This document shows, piece after piece, positions 55,255 through 63,930 of a stretch of DNA of 64,000 bases; position 1 is the first letter of the stretch; the number at the start of each line of letters is the position of its first letter. Origin of the DNA: Actinoplanes sandaracinus (GTDB lineage: Bacteria > Actinomycetota > Actinomycetes > Mycobacteriales > Micromonosporaceae); assembly GCF_030009775.1 (NCBI RefSeq), contig NZ_JASCTH010000001.1, forward strand, positions 432,888-496,887. The letters are read 5' to 3'. The notes beneath the pieces were generated by a model. It made no database searches. It was not told the origin of the DNA and worked only from the letters and a program-made list of their open reading frames with translations. Made by a program: the position numbers and the translations under genes.

Positions 55255-56276
55255 GCCGCACCCCCGTCGATGCCGGCCCCGCTCTCCGGCCGCCGGGCCG
55301 CGACCCGCTCCCCGAGCACGGTCAGCCGGTGCTCGCCGCCGCCCAGGAAACGCACCAGGTCGCGGATCAGCGCGGTGTGCCGGTGCAGCGGGTAGTCGAT
55401 CGACAGGCCGAGCCCGCCGTGCAGGTGGTGGCAGGTGCGGGCGGCGGGCGGCGCCTCGGCGGTGAACCACTGGGCGGCCACGTCGAGGTCGTCGTCGGCG
55501 GGCCGGCCGGCGCCGAGTCGCCAGGCCGCGCTGGTCGCCGCCAGGTGCAGGGTGCGGCTGGCGACGTAGACGTCCGCGATCTGCTGCGCGACGGCCTGGA
55601 AGGTGGCGAGTGGTCGCCCGAACTGCTGCCGGGTGCGCACATGCCCGGCGGTGAGCGCGAGGGCCCCGGCGAGCGCGCCGTCGCCGAGGGCGCAGGCCCC
55701 GGCGAGCGCGAACCGGTGCAGGCCGGCGTGGCAGTCCTCGCCCGCGAGGGGTTCGGCGGGGGCCCGCTCCATCCGGAGAATGCCGCGGTCGAGGGTGACG
55801 CCGGGCGCGGCCGGGTCGACGATCACCACGGCCGGGCCGCCGACCGTCACGAGCAGCCGGTCAGCGGCGGCGACACCGGTCTTGACGCCGGTGACCGTGC
55901 CGTCGGTGGCGAGGGTGGTCCGAGGCGCGGCGGGCAGCGGATCGCCGGGTTCGGCGATGGCGGCCGCCAGCGTGCGCCCGGTCAGCAAGTCGTCCTGCTG
56001 CCGCCCGGTCCCCCAGCGGGCCACCGGCAGGACGCCGAGGGCGAGGTGGTGCAGCGCGGGAACGGCGATGGCGCGTCGCCCGATCTCGGTGAGCACGAGC
56101 GCGGTCTCTAGAACGCCGAGTCCGGCGCCGCCGAGCCGCTCCGGGACCGCGAGGGTGAGCAGCCCGGCCTGGCCCAGCGCGGCCCACGACTTGTCCGGAT
56201 CACCGTCGCCGCCGTCGAGAACCTCGGCGGCGAGACCGATGATCGACTGCTGCGAGTCGTCCGGCCGGAAATCCAT
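55239..56276 (-). CDS. fadE28: FadE28-like acyl-CoA dehydrogenase (ChsE1)
   Basis: A 345-residue short acyl-CoA dehydrogenase subunit with 'VRTRQQFGRPLATFQAVAQQIADV' (about 218-241) and 'CHHLHGGLGLSIDYPLHRH', matching the FadE28 position. It pairs with FadE29. The ATG at 56276 is chosen over an upstream in-frame start that would span the KstR box. The -10 TAATCT (minus strand, 56282-56287) lies 5 bases from the ATG with no Shine-Dalgarno, so the operon message may be leaderless. Confidence 0.92.
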   Translation of the reverse strand: MDFRPDDSQQSIIGLAAEVLDGGDGDPDKSWAALGQAGLLTLAVPERLGGAGLGVLETALVLTEIGRRAIAVPALHHLALGVLPVARWGTGRQQDDLLTGRTLAAAIAEPGDPLPAAPRTTLATDGTVTGVKTGVAAADRLLVTVGGPAVVIVDPAAPGVTLDRGILRMERAPAEPLAGEDCHAGLHRFALAGACALGDGALAGALALTAGHVRTRQQFGRPLATFQAVAQQIADVYVASRTLHLAATSAAWRLGAGRPADDDLDVAAQWFTAEAPPAARTCHHLHGGLGLSIDYPLHRHTALIRDLVRFLGGGEHRLTVLGERVAARRPESGAGIDGGAACSST

Positions 56277-56281
56277 ACCAG

Positions 56282-56299
56282 AGATTAGAACACGTTTCA
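56282..56299. promoter_or_regulatory. KstR box, perfect, between fadE28 operon and kstR
   Basis: TAGAACACGTTTCA at 56286-56299 fits the KstR consensus. It adjoins the fadE28 -10 (TAATCT, minus strand, 56282-56287) and lies 78 bases before kstR, so it can serve both repression of the operon and kstR autoregulation. Confidence 0.9.
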
Positions 56300-56377
56300 G
56301 TTTAGCCGTGCCACCACCGGGTGACACGAGGACGCAACGCGCCGTTGGTAGGCTTGATTCACAGGTGAGGGGGCGAC

Positions 56378-57025
56378 ATGGCAGTGGCAAGAACGAGTAC
56401 CACCACACGCACCACTCTCGCGGGTGCGGAGGCTGAGCAGGGCTCGGCGGCGCAGCGCGATCGGCGGCGGCGCATCCTTGAGGCCACCCTGGCGCTGGCG
56501 TCCAAGGGCGGTTACGACGCGGTGCAGATGCGCACGGTCGCCGAGCGGGCCGGGGTCGCCCTGGGCACGCTCTACCGATACTTCCCCTCGAAGATCCACC
56601 TGCTGGTGTCGGCGCTGGCGTCGGAGTTCGAGTCGATCCAGGAGAAACTCGGCCGCAAACCCATTCCGGGCGATACGCCGTACGACCGCATGCTCTTCGT
56701 CCTGGGCCGGATGACCCGGGCGATGCAGCGGGAACCGCTGCTCGCCGAGGCCATGACCCGGGCCTTCATGTTCGCCGACCCATCGGCGTCCGCCGAGGTC
56801 AACGCGGTGGCCCGGCTGATGGAGGACATGTTCACCCGCGCCATGCACGAAGGCGACGGCGTGGCGCCGACCGCCGACGACCGGGCCAAGGCGCGGGTGA
56901 TCGGTGACGTGTGGCTGTCCAACCTGGTGGCCTGGGTGACCCGCCGGGCGTCGGCGAACGATGTCGTCAACCACCTCGAGCTGGCCACCCGGCTGCTGCT
57001 GTCGCCCGCCTCAGCCGACCAGTGA
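56378..57025 (+). CDS. kstR: KstR TetR-family repressor of sterol catabolism
   Basis: A 215-residue TetR-family regulator collinear with mycobacterial KstR: 'RRRRILEATLALASKGGYDAVQMRTVAERAG' (N-terminal helices, about 29-59), recognition helix 'ALGTLYRYFPSK' (61-72), 'LTRAMQ'-like 'MTRAMQREPLLAEAMTRAFMFAD', and 'VWLSNLVAWVTRRAS' near the C-terminus. KstR is released from DNA by 3-oxo-cholestenoyl-type CoA ligands. Eight perfect copies of its operator occur in this window. GAGGGGG precedes the ATG. Its last 15 bases overlap the convergent SRPBCC gene. Confidence 0.95.
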   Translation: MAVARTSTTTRTTLAGAEAEQGSAAQRDRRRRILEATLALASKGGYDAVQMRTVAERAGVALGTLYRYFPSKIHLLVSALASEFESIQEKLGRKPIPGDTPYDRMLFVLGRMTRAMQREPLLAEAMTRAFMFADPSASAEVNAVARLMEDMFTRAMHEGDGVAPTADDRAKARVIGDVWLSNLVAWVTRRASANDVVNHLELATRLLLSPASADQ

Positions 57026-57442
57026 GGTCAGCTTCTCCAGGGCCTGCTTGGCGGCGGGCCCTGCCTGCTTCTCCAGCATGGCGGCCATCGGCCCGTTGAG
57101 CGCCGGCCCGGCGAACTCCATCTCGTAGGTGACGCGGGAACCGGAGCCGTCCGGTTCGATGATGAAGCGGTTCTTCGCCTTGACGCCCATCGGGCCGTCG
57201 CCAGCCATCTCCAGACGGTTCGGCGCGTCCGCGGTGACGACCTTCCAGGCCATCTCGGCGGGCATGCCCATCAACTTCACCTTCTGCTTGTACGTGGTGC
57301 CTTCCGCCACCGTCGCCGGGAGGTCCCCGGTGAAGCCCTGGTGCATGCTGTTCCACTCGGGGGTTCGGGGCAGGTCGGTGACCACCTGCCACACCTTGTC
57401 GGGTTCGGCCGTCGCGGTGGCCGTGACACTCACCTTGGGCAT
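57011..57442 (-). CDS. SRPBCC (START-like) family protein
   Basis: A 143-residue SRPBCC/polyketide cyclase-like protein: N-terminal strand 'VSVTATATAEPDKVWQVVTDL', a central 'GTTYKQKVKLMGMPAEMAWKV' strand pair and a long C-terminal helix ('LNGPMAAMLEKQAGPAAKQALEKL') that would cap a hydrophobic cavity. Such proteins bind lipids or hydrophobic ligands without a universal reaction. It lies 14 bases upstream of the second kstD-like gene in the same direction but starts after its stop, and is probably co-transcribed from the KstR box at 59142. A steroid-binding role is inference. Confidence 0.75.
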   Translation of the reverse strand: MPKVSVTATATAEPDKVWQVVTDLPRTPEWNSMHQGFTGDLPATVAEGTTYKQKVKLMGMPAEMAWKVVTADAPNRLEMAGDGPMGVKAKNRFIIEPDGSGSRVTYEMEFAGPALNGPMAAMLEKQAGPAAKQALEKLTSLVG

Positions 57443-57456
57443 GTCTCTTCCTCCTC

Positions 57457-59100
57457 TTATGCCGTGGCCGCGATGTCGAGGCCGGCCACGTGTCCGAAGG
57501 TCATTGCTGGTCCGAGGGTTGATCCGGCACCGGCGTAGCTGCGGCCCATGACGGCCGCGCTGGCGTTGCCGGCCGCGTGGAGGCCTCCGATCACCGAGCC
57601 GTCCGGCCGCAGCACACGGGCGCGGGCATCGGTGAGCAGGCCGCCCTTGGTGCCGAGATCACCTGGAACGATCTTGAAGGCGTAGAACGGCGGCAGCCAG
57701 ATCGGCGCCAGGCACGGGCTCGGGGTGTTCGTCGGGTCGGCGAAGTACGCGTCGTAGACACTGTCGCCGCGACGGAAGTCGGGGTCCCGCCCGGCCCGGG
57801 CCTGCGCGTTGAACCGGTCGACCGTCGCCCGCAGCGCCGCCGCCGGAACGCCGATCTTCGCGGCCAGCCCGGCGAGGGTCCAGTCCTTGACCAGGGCGCC
57901 GCTCGCGTACCAGTCGTCCGGGTAGGGCAGCAGCGGCGCCAGGTCCTTGAACAGGTACCGGTTCCGGTAGTCCTGGTCGGTGATCATCCAGCAGGGGACG
58001 TGCTGCTTGTCGTACATCACGTGCACGACGTCGCTGTACGGCGCGGCCTCGTTGACGAACCGCTTCCCGGCCTGGTTGACGAAGATGGTGCCGGGCAGGG
58101 TGCGCTCGGAGAGGCAGAACCACGGTCCGCCCGGCAGCGGGATCATCGGCCCCCACCAGGAGTCGTCCATCAGCGTCAGCGCCGCGCCGGCCCGCTCCCC
58201 CGCCTCGATGCCGTCACCGGTGTTGGAGGCGGCGCCGACCGTCCAGTCCGTCCCGATCGGCGCGGCCTGGAACTGTTTGCGCATCCGCTCGTTGTGCTCG
58301 AATCCACCGCTGGCCATCACCACCCCGCGCCGGGCCCGGATCAGCACCTCGGCCCCGTCGCGGCGGGCCAGCACCCCGGCCACCCGGCCGTTCTCCACGT
58401 GCAGATCGAGCAGTGGCGTGTCGAGCCAGACCGGCACACCGGCGGCGATCAGCCCGGCCCGCAGTCCGCCGGCCAGCGCCTGGCCCATGGTGACCGGTTT
58501 CTGCCCCTGGGCGGCCAGTTGCAGGTAGCGCCAGACGATCTCGGTGGCGGTGGCGACGCCGCGCGGGTGGCGGGCGATCAGCGACAGCCACTTGTAGTCG
58601 ACCGTGTAGACCACGGTCCCGGCCGGGCTCGCCTGGTACGGCCCGTTGAGGCGCGCGAGTTCGTCGCCGAGCACGTTGGCGTCGAGAGCCCGCGGCTCGA
58701 TCGAGCGGCCGTTCGGCATCCCGCCGGGCAGCTCGGGATAGTAGTCGGGGTAACCCTGCATCCACGCGAACCGCAGCGGCGTCCATCGCTGCAGGTAGGA
58801 GATTGTGCGCGGGCCGTGGGTGAGGAACGCCTGACGGCGGGCGGCGGGCACGTCGGAGCCGACCACCGCGGCCATGTAGGTGTCGGCCTTGGCGGGGGTG
58901 TCCGGCACTCCGGCGGCGAGCAGCACCTCGTTGTTCGGCACCCAGATCCCGGCTCCGGACCGAGCCGTCGATCCACCGTAGACCGACGCTTTTTCCACGA
59001 GAACCGTGTTCAGTCCACTCCGGGCGGTTGTCAGCGCCGCGGTCATGCCGGCGGCGCCGGCACCCACCACGACCACGTCGTACTCCACGGTGACCGCCAT
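57457..59100 (-). CDS. Second KstD-like 3-ketosteroid dehydrogenase
   Basis: A 547-residue KstD paralogue with FAD motif 'VVVVGAGAAGMTAALT', 'QGYPDYYPELPGGMPNGRSIEP', 'SGGFEHNERMRKQF' and 'MGRSYAGAGSTLGPAMTFGH', so the catalytic Tyr and Gly positions are kept. It is clearly related to the kstD at 43895 but diverges in length and in several loops. Steroid degraders often carry several KstDs with different preferences, for example for 5alpha-saturated or side-chain-bearing steroids. It is read from the KstR box at 59142 together with the SRPBCC gene. Confidence 0.88.
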   Translation of the reverse strand: MAVTVEYDVVVVGAGAAGMTAALTTARSGLNTVLVEKASVYGGSTARSGAGIWVPNNEVLLAAGVPDTPAKADTYMAAVVGSDVPAARRQAFLTHGPRTISYLQRWTPLRFAWMQGYPDYYPELPGGMPNGRSIEPRALDANVLGDELARLNGPYQASPAGTVVYTVDYKWLSLIARHPRGVATATEIVWRYLQLAAQGQKPVTMGQALAGGLRAGLIAAGVPVWLDTPLLDLHVENGRVAGVLARRDGAEVLIRARRGVVMASGGFEHNERMRKQFQAAPIGTDWTVGAASNTGDGIEAGERAGAALTLMDDSWWGPMIPLPGGPWFCLSERTLPGTIFVNQAGKRFVNEAAPYSDVVHVMYDKQHVPCWMITDQDYRNRYLFKDLAPLLPYPDDWYASGALVKDWTLAGLAAKIGVPAAALRATVDRFNAQARAGRDPDFRRGDSVYDAYFADPTNTPSPCLAPIWLPPFYAFKIVPGDLGTKGGLLTDARARVLRPDGSVIGGLHAAGNASAAVMGRSYAGAGSTLGPAMTFGHVAGLDIAATA

Positions 59101-59141
59101 GGCATCCCCATCCGCCGGACCGTTTACCCCTCCGCAATAAC

Positions 59142-59155
59142 TAGAACAGGTTATA
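59142..59155. promoter_or_regulatory. KstR box, perfect, between second kstD-like gene and thioesterase
   Basis: TAGAACAGGTTATA fits the KstR consensus fully. It lies 42 bases from the kstD-like start (59100) and 56 bases from the divergent thioesterase start (59211). Confidence 0.9.
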
Positions 59156-59210
59156 GCAGTGTGATGAGATTCACTAGGTCCGATACCACTGCGTGTAGGA
59201 GCCTGTTGCT

Positions 59211-59903
59211 GTGAGCGATAGCGAGAACGGCCGCCGGCTGCACGCCGTCGACGACGGGCTGCTGCGGCGGCGTGCGGCGATCAGCGACCTGGGCGACGCC
59301 CTGCGCCTGCTGGTCGAGCACGCCGCCGCGACCGAGGCGCCCACCGAGGAGTTGCGGCGCGCCGCCGAGCGGATCCGGCAGGCGGCCGCGCCCCTGGGCG
59401 AACGGGTGCGCGGACGGCACGACTCCCCCACGGCGGACGACATGCTCGCCGGGGTGCGGCTCTACAACCCGGTGACCGGCGCGGGGAGCGCGCTGGCTCC
59501 GCCGCTGGAGATCCACTCCGACGGTGACCTCTCGATCGGCGCCTGCACCCTCGGGCTCGCCTTCGAGGGCCCGCCCAGCTTCGCGCACGGCGGGGTCAGC
59601 GCCATGCTGCTCGACCAGATGCTCGGCTACGCGGTCGGCCACTCCGGCAACCCGGGCATGACCGTCCGCCTCGACACCGGTTACCGCAAGCCGGTGCCGC
59701 TGCTCACCCCGTTGCGGCTCACCGCCCAGGTGACCGGGATCGAGGGGCGGCGGGTCACCGCCACCGGCATCATCGCCGTCGCGGCCGAACCCGGCGAGAT
59801 CCTGGTCGAGGCGACCGGCGTCTTCGTCGCGCTGCGCGCCGAGCAGGCCCGCAGACTGTTCGGCCAGGCCATCGGCCGCATGCGGCAGTCCCGCGCCGGC
59901 TGA
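59211..59903 (+). CDS. Hotdog-fold (PaaI-type) acyl-CoA thioesterase
   Basis: A 230-residue protein with an N-terminal helical part (about 1-75) and a C-terminal hotdog domain: 'CTLGLAFEGPPSFAHGGVSAMLLDQMLGYAVGH' includes the family's 'HGG' and following acidic position (seen at about residues 126-145), then 'LDTGYRKPVPLLTPL'. It is predicted to hydrolyse acyl- or steroid-CoA thioesters, perhaps recycling CoA when intermediates build up. The start is GTG with AGGAG upstream. A perfect KstR box 56 bases away links it to the sterol regulon. It converges on the next gene with one base between stops. Confidence 0.82.
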   Translation: MSDSENGRRLHAVDDGLLRRRAAISDLGDALRLLVEHAAATEAPTEELRRAAERIRQAAAPLGERVRGRHDSPTADDMLAGVRLYNPVTGAGSALAPPLEIHSDGDLSIGACTLGLAFEGPPSFAHGGVSAMLLDQMLGYAVGHSGNPGMTVRLDTGYRKPVPLLTPLRLTAQVTGIEGRRVTATGIIAVAAEPGEILVEATGVFVALRAEQARRLFGQAIGRMRQSRAG

Positions 59904-59904
59904 C

Positions 59905-61095
59905 TCACTCGACCACGCGGGCGTGGATCGCGCTGTTCTCGCCGGTGGTCTCCCCGATCCGGGCCAGGGCGCGTTCCCGCAGCTCGGCGGGCAGTCCAGT
60001 GCGCCCGGACAGCCAGGTCACCCAGGCCGGCAGCAGGGCGAGCACCCCGCCCGCCTCCTCGCGGAGCTCGTCGCGGAGCTGCTGGGCCACCGACTCCACC
60101 CGGTGCGGTGAGCAGGTGTCGAACAGGTCGGGCACGATCCGCGGCCACGCGTCGAACAGGTCCTCGATCATGTCGTCGAGGTTCGCCGGCTCCGGGCCGT
60201 CCGCGTGGTCGCGCCACCAGGCGGCGAAGCGCTCGGGGCCCGCGTCCAGCGCGGTCTTCGAGGTTCCGAACGAGAGGACCGACGGCAGCCCCAGCACCAC
60301 CTGGGCGAGCCGGCGGCAGCGGTGGTACTCGGCGTGCTGTTCGGCCGACTCGCCGCCCAGCGCGCCGAGGTCCTCCGGCTTCGGCAGCAGGTCCGCCAGC
60401 AGAAGGGAGTCGTCGATGCGGCGCCACGACGTTCCGCCGGCCGCGAGCGCGCCGACCCCGACCTGCCAGGCGGCCAGCGCCTCCTCCGGCGAGGCGTAGA
60501 ACCCGGTGTGCACCGGCAAGGGTGTGAAGCCGCAGGCGTCGACGTCCCACAGATACCAGCGCACCGGGCCCTCCGGTGTCGCGAACGGGGCCACCACGGC
60601 GAACCGGCTGCCGTACCGGTCGCGGGTCCAGCGGACCTCACCGGGCACTCCCGGGTCGGCCACCGTCAGGCCGGTCCGCTCCCGCAGCGGGGCGGGAAGG
60701 ACGGCGGCCAGCGCCGCCAGTGCCCGTGCCCCCACCTGGTTCTCGGCGGCCTCTTCTCGCAGCACGTCGGCGAGAGCGGCGGCCAGGTGGTCGGGGCCGA
60801 CGTAGCCGCCGTCGGCCGGCAGGTCGCCGAGACGGGTGAGCAGCGGGCCGAGCGCGGCGCACAGCTCGTCCTCCAGGGTGGTGCCGGTCCTCGGTGAGCT
60901 CATCAGCCGTCCGGCCAGCTCCACGGCGTGCGGCCGGGCCAGCTCGATCCGCCTGACCCGGCCCTGCTCCCAGTTCACGTCGAGGTCCCGCAACGACTGC
61001 GCGAGCCGCACCTGTCTGGCGTGCTCCCTGCGGCGTTCGGCCCGCGCCGCGGCGGCTGACTTCTGCGACTTCTTGCGCTTTCGAGAGACCGGCAC
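59905..61095 (-). CDS. Conserved hypothetical protein
   Basis: A 396-residue soluble protein of unknown function. The N-terminus is very basic ('VSRKRKKSQKSAAAARAERR'), suggesting nucleic-acid contact or a disordered tail. The rest is Ala/Leu/Glu-rich with acidic C-terminal helices ('NLDDMIEDLFDAWPRIVPDLFD'). No transmembrane segment, signal or catalytic motif was recognised. No KstR box precedes it, and it probably marks the right end of the sterol cluster. Confidence 0.65.
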   Translation of the reverse strand: MPVSRKRKKSQKSAAAARAERRREHARQVRLAQSLRDLDVNWEQGRVRRIELARPHAVELAGRLMSSPRTGTTLEDELCAALGPLLTRLGDLPADGGYVGPDHLAAALADVLREEAAENQVGARALAALAAVLPAPLRERTGLTVADPGVPGEVRWTRDRYGSRFAVVAPFATPEGPVRWYLWDVDACGFTPLPVHTGFYASPEEALAAWQVGVGALAAGGTSWRRIDDSLLLADLLPKPEDLGALGGESAEQHAEYHRCRRLAQVVLGLPSVLSFGTSKTALDAGPERFAAWWRDHADGPEPANLDDMIEDLFDAWPRIVPDLFDTCSPHRVESVAQQLRDELREEAGGVLALLPAWVTWLSGRTGLPAELRERALARIGETTGENSAIHARVVE

Positions 61096-61154
61096 GGGCC
61101 GAGAATATGTGGCGATCTCGGCAGCGTCCTCCCGCCGTCACCCGCACGAGCGTG

Positions 61155-62207
61155 TCAGCAGCGCTCCGGGCTCCACCCGTCGGCGCCGCGCAGGAACGCC
61201 GCGATCGTGTGGGCCCGGGCCTCGGAGTCGGTCAGCTGCGGCCGGTTCGCCGACACGAGAGCGCCCGGGCCGCTGTTGCGGTACTCGGCGAACCGGGCGT
61301 CCTCCCACGGCCAGGCGCCGAACGCGGTCCACGCGGCGTCCGGGATGTGCGCGCCGATCCACGAACGCCGGATGATCGTCTGGCCGATCGCGTTCGGGTC
61401 CTGGCTGGGATGCCAGGGGCGGCCCAGGAAGACGGTCCCGGCCGGGGCGTCCGAAGTGAACCGGCAGTGGTCGAAGAGCAGCCCGTGCGGGTTGGTGATG
61501 TCGGTGCTGGGCGCGGTGACGTACCCGTTCGGCGCGCTCCCCCGGTTGAGCGAGTGGATCCGGCACCGGTCGAAGACGGCCGTGGCCCGCCCGAAGATGA
61601 AGTCGACGTCGCCCTCGACGTAGCAGTCGCGCAGGTAGACGCGGGCCACCACGCCGGCCGCGCTGCTGTTGACGTAGAGGGTGTCCTGGTTGGCGAGGAA
61701 CCGCACCCGGTCGAAGACGATCCGGTCGGCCCGGGTCAGCACGGCCACCGCCTGCCGATTCGTGATCTCCGGGTGCGCCGCCTCGTCGAACAGGTTGGCG
61801 AAGGTGAGGTTCGAGGCCTTGAACCCGGCTCCGTCCACGGTGACCGACGCGCTGCCCGAGGTGCCCCAGGGGGTGCCGTCCGGCTTGAGGGTGCCGTTGG
61901 CCCGGTCGTCGGCGATCACCACGTCCTCCGGGCGGCGGCCCAGCCCACGCAGCTCGATCAGCGGTTTGGTCCGGGGGACGATCACCTGGCCGCGATAGGC
62001 CCCGGGACGCACCCCGATGACGAACGGCACCGCCGCCCCGGCGGGTGCGGCGTCGATCGCGGCCTGGATTCCACTGTGGTCGCCGCTGCCGTCGGCGGCG
62101 ACGACCAGATCGGGTCGTCGCCCACCGGCCCGGGCCGGGCTCGCGACGATTCCGGTCGCGACTATGCCGAGGCCAGAGGACATGCCGAGGAAGGTACGCC
62201 TACGCAC
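61155..62207 (-). CDS. Secreted pectinesterase (CE8)
   Basis: A 350-residue enzyme with a twin-arginine signal ('MRRRTFLGMSSGLGIVATG') ending near 'SPARAGG'. The right-handed beta-helix carries the pectin methylesterase residues Gln152 ('RQAVAV'), Asp175 ('NQDTLYV'), Asp202 ('GDVDFIFGRA'), and Arg263 and Trp265 ('LGRPWHP'). It removes methyl groups from pectin and complements the PL9 lyase at 11837. The upstream region has a LacI-type operator, suggesting sugar-dependent control. Confidence 0.9.
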   Translation of the reverse strand: MRRRTFLGMSSGLGIVATGIVASPARAGGRRPDLVVAADGSGDHSGIQAAIDAAPAGAAVPFVIGVRPGAYRGQVIVPRTKPLIELRGLGRRPEDVVIADDRANGTLKPDGTPWGTSGSASVTVDGAGFKASNLTFANLFDEAAHPEITNRQAVAVLTRADRIVFDRVRFLANQDTLYVNSSAAGVVARVYLRDCYVEGDVDFIFGRATAVFDRCRIHSLNRGSAPNGYVTAPSTDITNPHGLLFDHCRFTSDAPAGTVFLGRPWHPSQDPNAIGQTIIRRSWIGAHIPDAAWTAFGAWPWEDARFAEYRNSGPGALVSANRPQLTDSEARAHTIAAFLRGADGWSPERC

Positions 62208-62249
62208 ACCGAGCTCCTAAATCTGGGGATGAAGCAGGACCACGCTGGG

Positions 62250-62263
62250 GGAAAGCGCTTTCC
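62250..62263. promoter_or_regulatory. LacI-family-type operator GGAAAGCGCTTTCC
   Basis: A perfect 14-bp palindrome with the central CG step typical of LacI/GalR-family operators lies 43 bases before the pectinesterase start and 120 bases before the divergent serine hydrolase. No LacI regulator is in the window. Confidence 0.75.
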
Positions 62264-62382
62264 TAGGCACGGTAGGGCAGGCATCGGGCAACGTCAACGC
62301 ATTCTTCGGCCGGAGTGACGCCGGTGGATACAGTCGGCGTGCCGCGCCGATCGGGCGTGGCGAACGACAGGGAGGTTGTTCG

Positions 62383-63930
62383 ATGGTCGAGCCGATGTCC
62401 CGCCGACAGATCCTGCGCGCCGTCGCAGGCAGCGCGGCGGCCGTCACCGTCGGCACGGGCGCCGCCGCACCGGCCGGCGCCACCGGGTCACGGGTGCCAC
62501 GCGTGGTCCGGGAACTCGAAGAGAAGATCAAGGCCGGCATGACGGCGTACGGGATTCCCGGCGTCGCCTACGGCCTGCGTTACCAGGGCCGTGACTACGT
62601 CGGGGGCTTCGGCGTCACCAGCGTGGCCGAGCCGGCGGCGGTCGACGGGGACACCGCGTTCCGGGTGGCGTCGACGACCAAGACGTTCACCGGCACCGCC
62701 GTGATGCGGCTGGCCGAGCGCGGGCGGCTCGACCTGGACCGGACGGTGCGCAGCTATCTGCCGGACTTCCGGACCAGCGACGAGGCGGCGTCCCGGCGGG
62801 TCACGCTGCGGCAGGTGGTCAACCACAGCGCCGGCTGGCTCGGTGACGTCTACACCGACACCGGCAGCGACGACGGGGCGCTGGCGAGATATGTCGAGGC
62901 GCTCGCCACGGCGCCGCAGCTGACGCCGCCGGGGCGGGTGTTCGCCTACAACAACGCGGCCATCGGCGTCGCCGGGCGCCTGATCGAGGTGGCCAGCGGA
63001 AAGGTGTACGAGCAGGCGCTGCGCGAGTTGATCCTCGACCCGCTGCGGCTGCGGCACAGCGGGTTCTCGCTGGACGAGCTGGGCGGCACGCCCGTGGCCG
63101 TACCCCATGGTCCCGATGAGAACGGCAACCAGGTGGCCGTGCCGGAGGCACTGGCCATCCCGCGCAGTTTCCACTCCTTCGGTGGGCTCTACTCGACCGC
63201 CCGCGACCAGTTGCGCTGGGCCCGGTACCACCTCGGCGACGGCAGTCCGCTGCTCAGCAGGCGAGCCCTCCGGGCCATGCGGTGGCGGCCCGGCCCGGGC
63301 GGAACGCTTCTCGTCGACCTCGACGGGATGGGCGTGACCTGGATGCTGCGGCCGACCGCCGAGGGGCCGCGGGTCGTGCAGCACGGTGGAGACCTGCCCG
63401 GACAGCACTCCGGGTTCATGCTGGTGCCGGAGCGGGACTTCGCGCTGACCGTGCTGACCAACTCGGAGGGCGGGCCCAGCCTGCTCGCCGAGCTGTTCGC
63501 CGACGACTGGGCGCTGCGCCGGTTCGCCGGGCTGCACAACGTGCCGGCCAAGCCGCGGGCGCTGCCGCCGTCCGAGCTCGCCGGTTACGAGGGCCGTTAC
63601 GTGACCGAGCAGATCGGGTACGACGGCGAGCGGGTGAGCAGCGAGGTCGACATGGTGGGCGTCGACGGGCGGCTGAGTCTGCGGATCGGCGGGGTCGAGG
63701 GGGTGGCGCTGCCGTTCTACCGCAGGGACTTCGTGCTCGTCCGGAGCCCAGACGGATCGGACACGCACTTCCGAGCCGACTTCATCCGTGATACGGACGG
63801 TTCGGTGGGCTGGTTCCGTTTCGGCGGCCGCCTGTACCGCCGTAACCCGTCGTCGAGCGCGGCTCTGCGCGCCACGACCACGGCGCCGCAGCTGCTCCCG
63901 GTGACGTTGCCGCATCCCACGCGCTTCTGA
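62383..63930 (+). CDS. Secreted beta-lactamase-family serine hydrolase
   Basis: A 515-residue serine hydrolase (class C beta-lactamase/D-Ala-D-Ala peptidase/esterase family). A twin-arginine signal ('MSRRQILRAVAG') precedes the catalytic domain with Ser97-x-x-Lys100 ('STTK'), Tyr189 ('AYNN') and a third-motif 'QHGGDLPGQHSG'. A C-terminal lipocalin-like domain ('LAGYEGRYVTEQ' onward) follows. Substrates in this family vary (peptides, esters, lactams) and cannot be set from sequence. GGGAGG lies upstream of the ATG. It is divergent from the pectinesterase and may share its LacI-type operator. Confidence 0.82.
   Translation: MVEPMSRRQILRAVAGSAAAVTVGTGAAAPAGATGSRVPRVVRELEEKIKAGMTAYGIPGVAYGLRYQGRDYVGGFGVTSVAEPAAVDGDTAFRVASTTKTFTGTAVMRLAERGRLDLDRTVRSYLPDFRTSDEAASRRVTLRQVVNHSAGWLGDVYTDTGSDDGALARYVEALATAPQLTPPGRVFAYNNAAIGVAGRLIEVASGKVYEQALRELILDPLRLRHSGFSLDELGGTPVAVPHGPDENGNQVAVPEALAIPRSFHSFGGLYSTARDQLRWARYHLGDGSPLLSRRALRAMRWRPGPGGTLLVDLDGMGVTWMLRPTAEGPRVVQHGGDLPGQHSGFMLVPERDFALTVLTNSEGGPSLLAELFADDWALRRFAGLHNVPAKPRALPPSELAGYEGRYVTEQIGYDGERVSSEVDMVGVDGRLSLRIGGVEGVALPFYRRDFVLVRSPDGSDTHFRADFIRDTDGSVGWFRFGGRLYRRNPSSSAALRATTTAPQLLPVTLPHPTRF

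Noticed and set aside
54107..55261. N-terminal extension that would make an 800-residue ChsH2 protein
   Set aside because: It is a shadow of fadE29 in another frame. The ATG at 54106 has GAGGTGA at the right distance and aligns with ChsH2.
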